Source: Levilactobacillus paucivorans (GTDB taxonomy: Bacteria > Bacillota > Bacilli > Lactobacillales > Lactobacillaceae). From it: DNA of 58,704 bases. This document shows positions 58,110 through 58,704 of this stretch, in pieces. A program made the position numbers and the translations under genes. Positions within the stretch are counted from its first letter, which is position 1. The number at the start of each line of letters is the position of its first letter. Location: assembly GCF_001437125.1 (NCBI RefSeq), contig NZ_JQCA01000074.1, positions 1 through 58,704 on the forward strand, read 5' to 3'. Below the pieces are notes generated by a model that worked only from the letters and a program-made list of their open reading frames with translations, had not been told where the DNA came from and did not search any database.

Positions 58110-58667
58110 TTACTTTAATTTAATTTTAGTGCTGGTAAATCCCATATAGTCAGCCTCAAGAAACTGGGCCACCCGTATAAATTGCGTGGTCAGTTGGTCG
58201 TGGTCAAATGGCCCCCAGCTAGTGACACTAAAGTGAATCTGCCCGTTTCTCAATTGATAAGTCCACTTCCCCACCACGGCGCCCTGAGCCACGATTGGGG
58301 CCCGCAGAATGCCATTCTTGGACCACAGCTGGTGCTGAATGGCCGGCGTGGCGAACCACGCCTTCTCCCGGTAACCCGTCATCGCAGCACTAAAACTAGC
58401 CGCAATCAGCGTGTCTTGTGCCACGTGATCGGTTACCTTTGCCAGCTCAGCCGACGTCATTGGATCAATCATCCATAACTGCTCGGTGTCGACCATCACG
58501 GACGTCAACTCCGGCACAACCCGTTGCCAAGCCGGCCGCACCTGACTAATCTTGATGCCTGACCATTTCACAAAGTCGGCCAAGGTCGCGGGCCCAAATC
58601 CCCGTAAGTATCGTCGGATGAGTTCTGCCGTGGCCGCCGATTGGTCTAAGAAGCTGTCTAAAATCTC
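58110..58667 (-). pseudogene. Winged-helix DNA-binding (HTH_42/AlkZ-like) protein, N-terminally broken
   Basis: The frame reads EILDSFLDQSAATAELIRRY then GFGPATLADFVKWSGIK, a typical middle segment of HTH_42 proteins (YcaQ/AlkZ-like). It continues through LWMIDP and ILRAPIVAQGAVVGKWTY to the C-terminus. Full-length family members have some 350-400 residues; only about 186 codons remain. An in-frame TAA at 58668-58670 cuts off the N-terminal half, and no ATG lies in the open part (a TTG at 58583 could start a 157-residue protein). The missing part may lie beyond the window in another frame. Most likely a decayed gene. Confidence 0.65.
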
Positions 58668-58704
58668 TTAAGTAATAGTGCTAAAAACGCCAAAACGACC
58701 ATTT

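Overview
This looks like a chromosomal core region of a lactic acid bacterium of the Lactobacillaceae. The base composition (about half G+C) and the gene order (cggR-gap-pgk-tpiA-eno; hprK-lgt-gpsA-galU-trxB; prfB and secA beside phoP-phoR-pst) suggest a Levilactobacillus/Lactiplantibacillus-type genome; genus assignment is an inference. No prophage, IS element, CRISPR array or rRNA operon is visible. Nearly all genes lie on the minus strand; plus-strand exceptions are two tRNA-Arg copies, clpP, a YigZ-family gene, a CatB-like acetyltransferase gene and a YdiF-like ABC-F gene.

Layout. 1-5.7 kb: smpB, rnr, an esterase and secG (RNA quality control and secretion), then a ClC transporter. 5.8-6.7 kb: a sortase-anchored surface protein. 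6.8-12.8 kb: the lower glycolysis operon, with its SorC-type regulator cggR, a good promoter and a CggR-like tandem operator. 12.9-15.1 kb: two identical tRNA-Arg(CCG) genes flanking an ECF S-component gene, then a LiaF-like/LytTR pair. 15.2-19.7 kb: CtsR-controlled clpP and rapZ-yvcK-whiA. 19.8-26 kb: uvrB-uvrA with an SOS box, a GNAT protein and an HD phosphohydrolase. 26-31.7 kb: trxB, galU, gpsA, lgt, hprK, and PspC/YvlD-like membrane proteins. 31.8-40.2 kb: the phosphate-starvation module (MinJ-like PDZ protein, PhoP, PhoR, PstS-C-A-B-B, PhoU), with PHO boxes in front of pstS. 40.3-40.9 kb: a gene-free stretch rich in long inverted repeats. 40.9-47.5 kb: prfB (programmed frameshift), secA, long-form hpf, comFC and comFA. 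47.5-52.9 kb: YigZ, TagO, KimA and an acetyltransferase. 53-58.7 kb: groES-groEL with CIRCE, rex, a YdiF-like ABC-F protein and a broken winged-helix gene.

How it works together. The window holds much of the central control of a fermentative Gram-positive: glycolytic flux sensing (CggR, HprK), redox sensing (Rex, TrxB), protein quality control (CtsR/ClpP, CIRCE/GroE), DNA repair (UvrAB), phosphate supply (PhoPR-Pst), K+ uptake (KimA) and ribosome hibernation, rescue and termination (HPF, SmpB, RF2). The most unusual material is non-coding: two large foldback elements downstream of prfB, the attenuated leader of kimA, an SOS-box/hairpin arrangement before uvrB, and the duplicated tRNA transcription unit. 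Several starts (smpB, tpiA, pgk, lytTR-type gene, uvrA, trxB, rex) are TTG codons supported by Shine-Dalgarno spacing.
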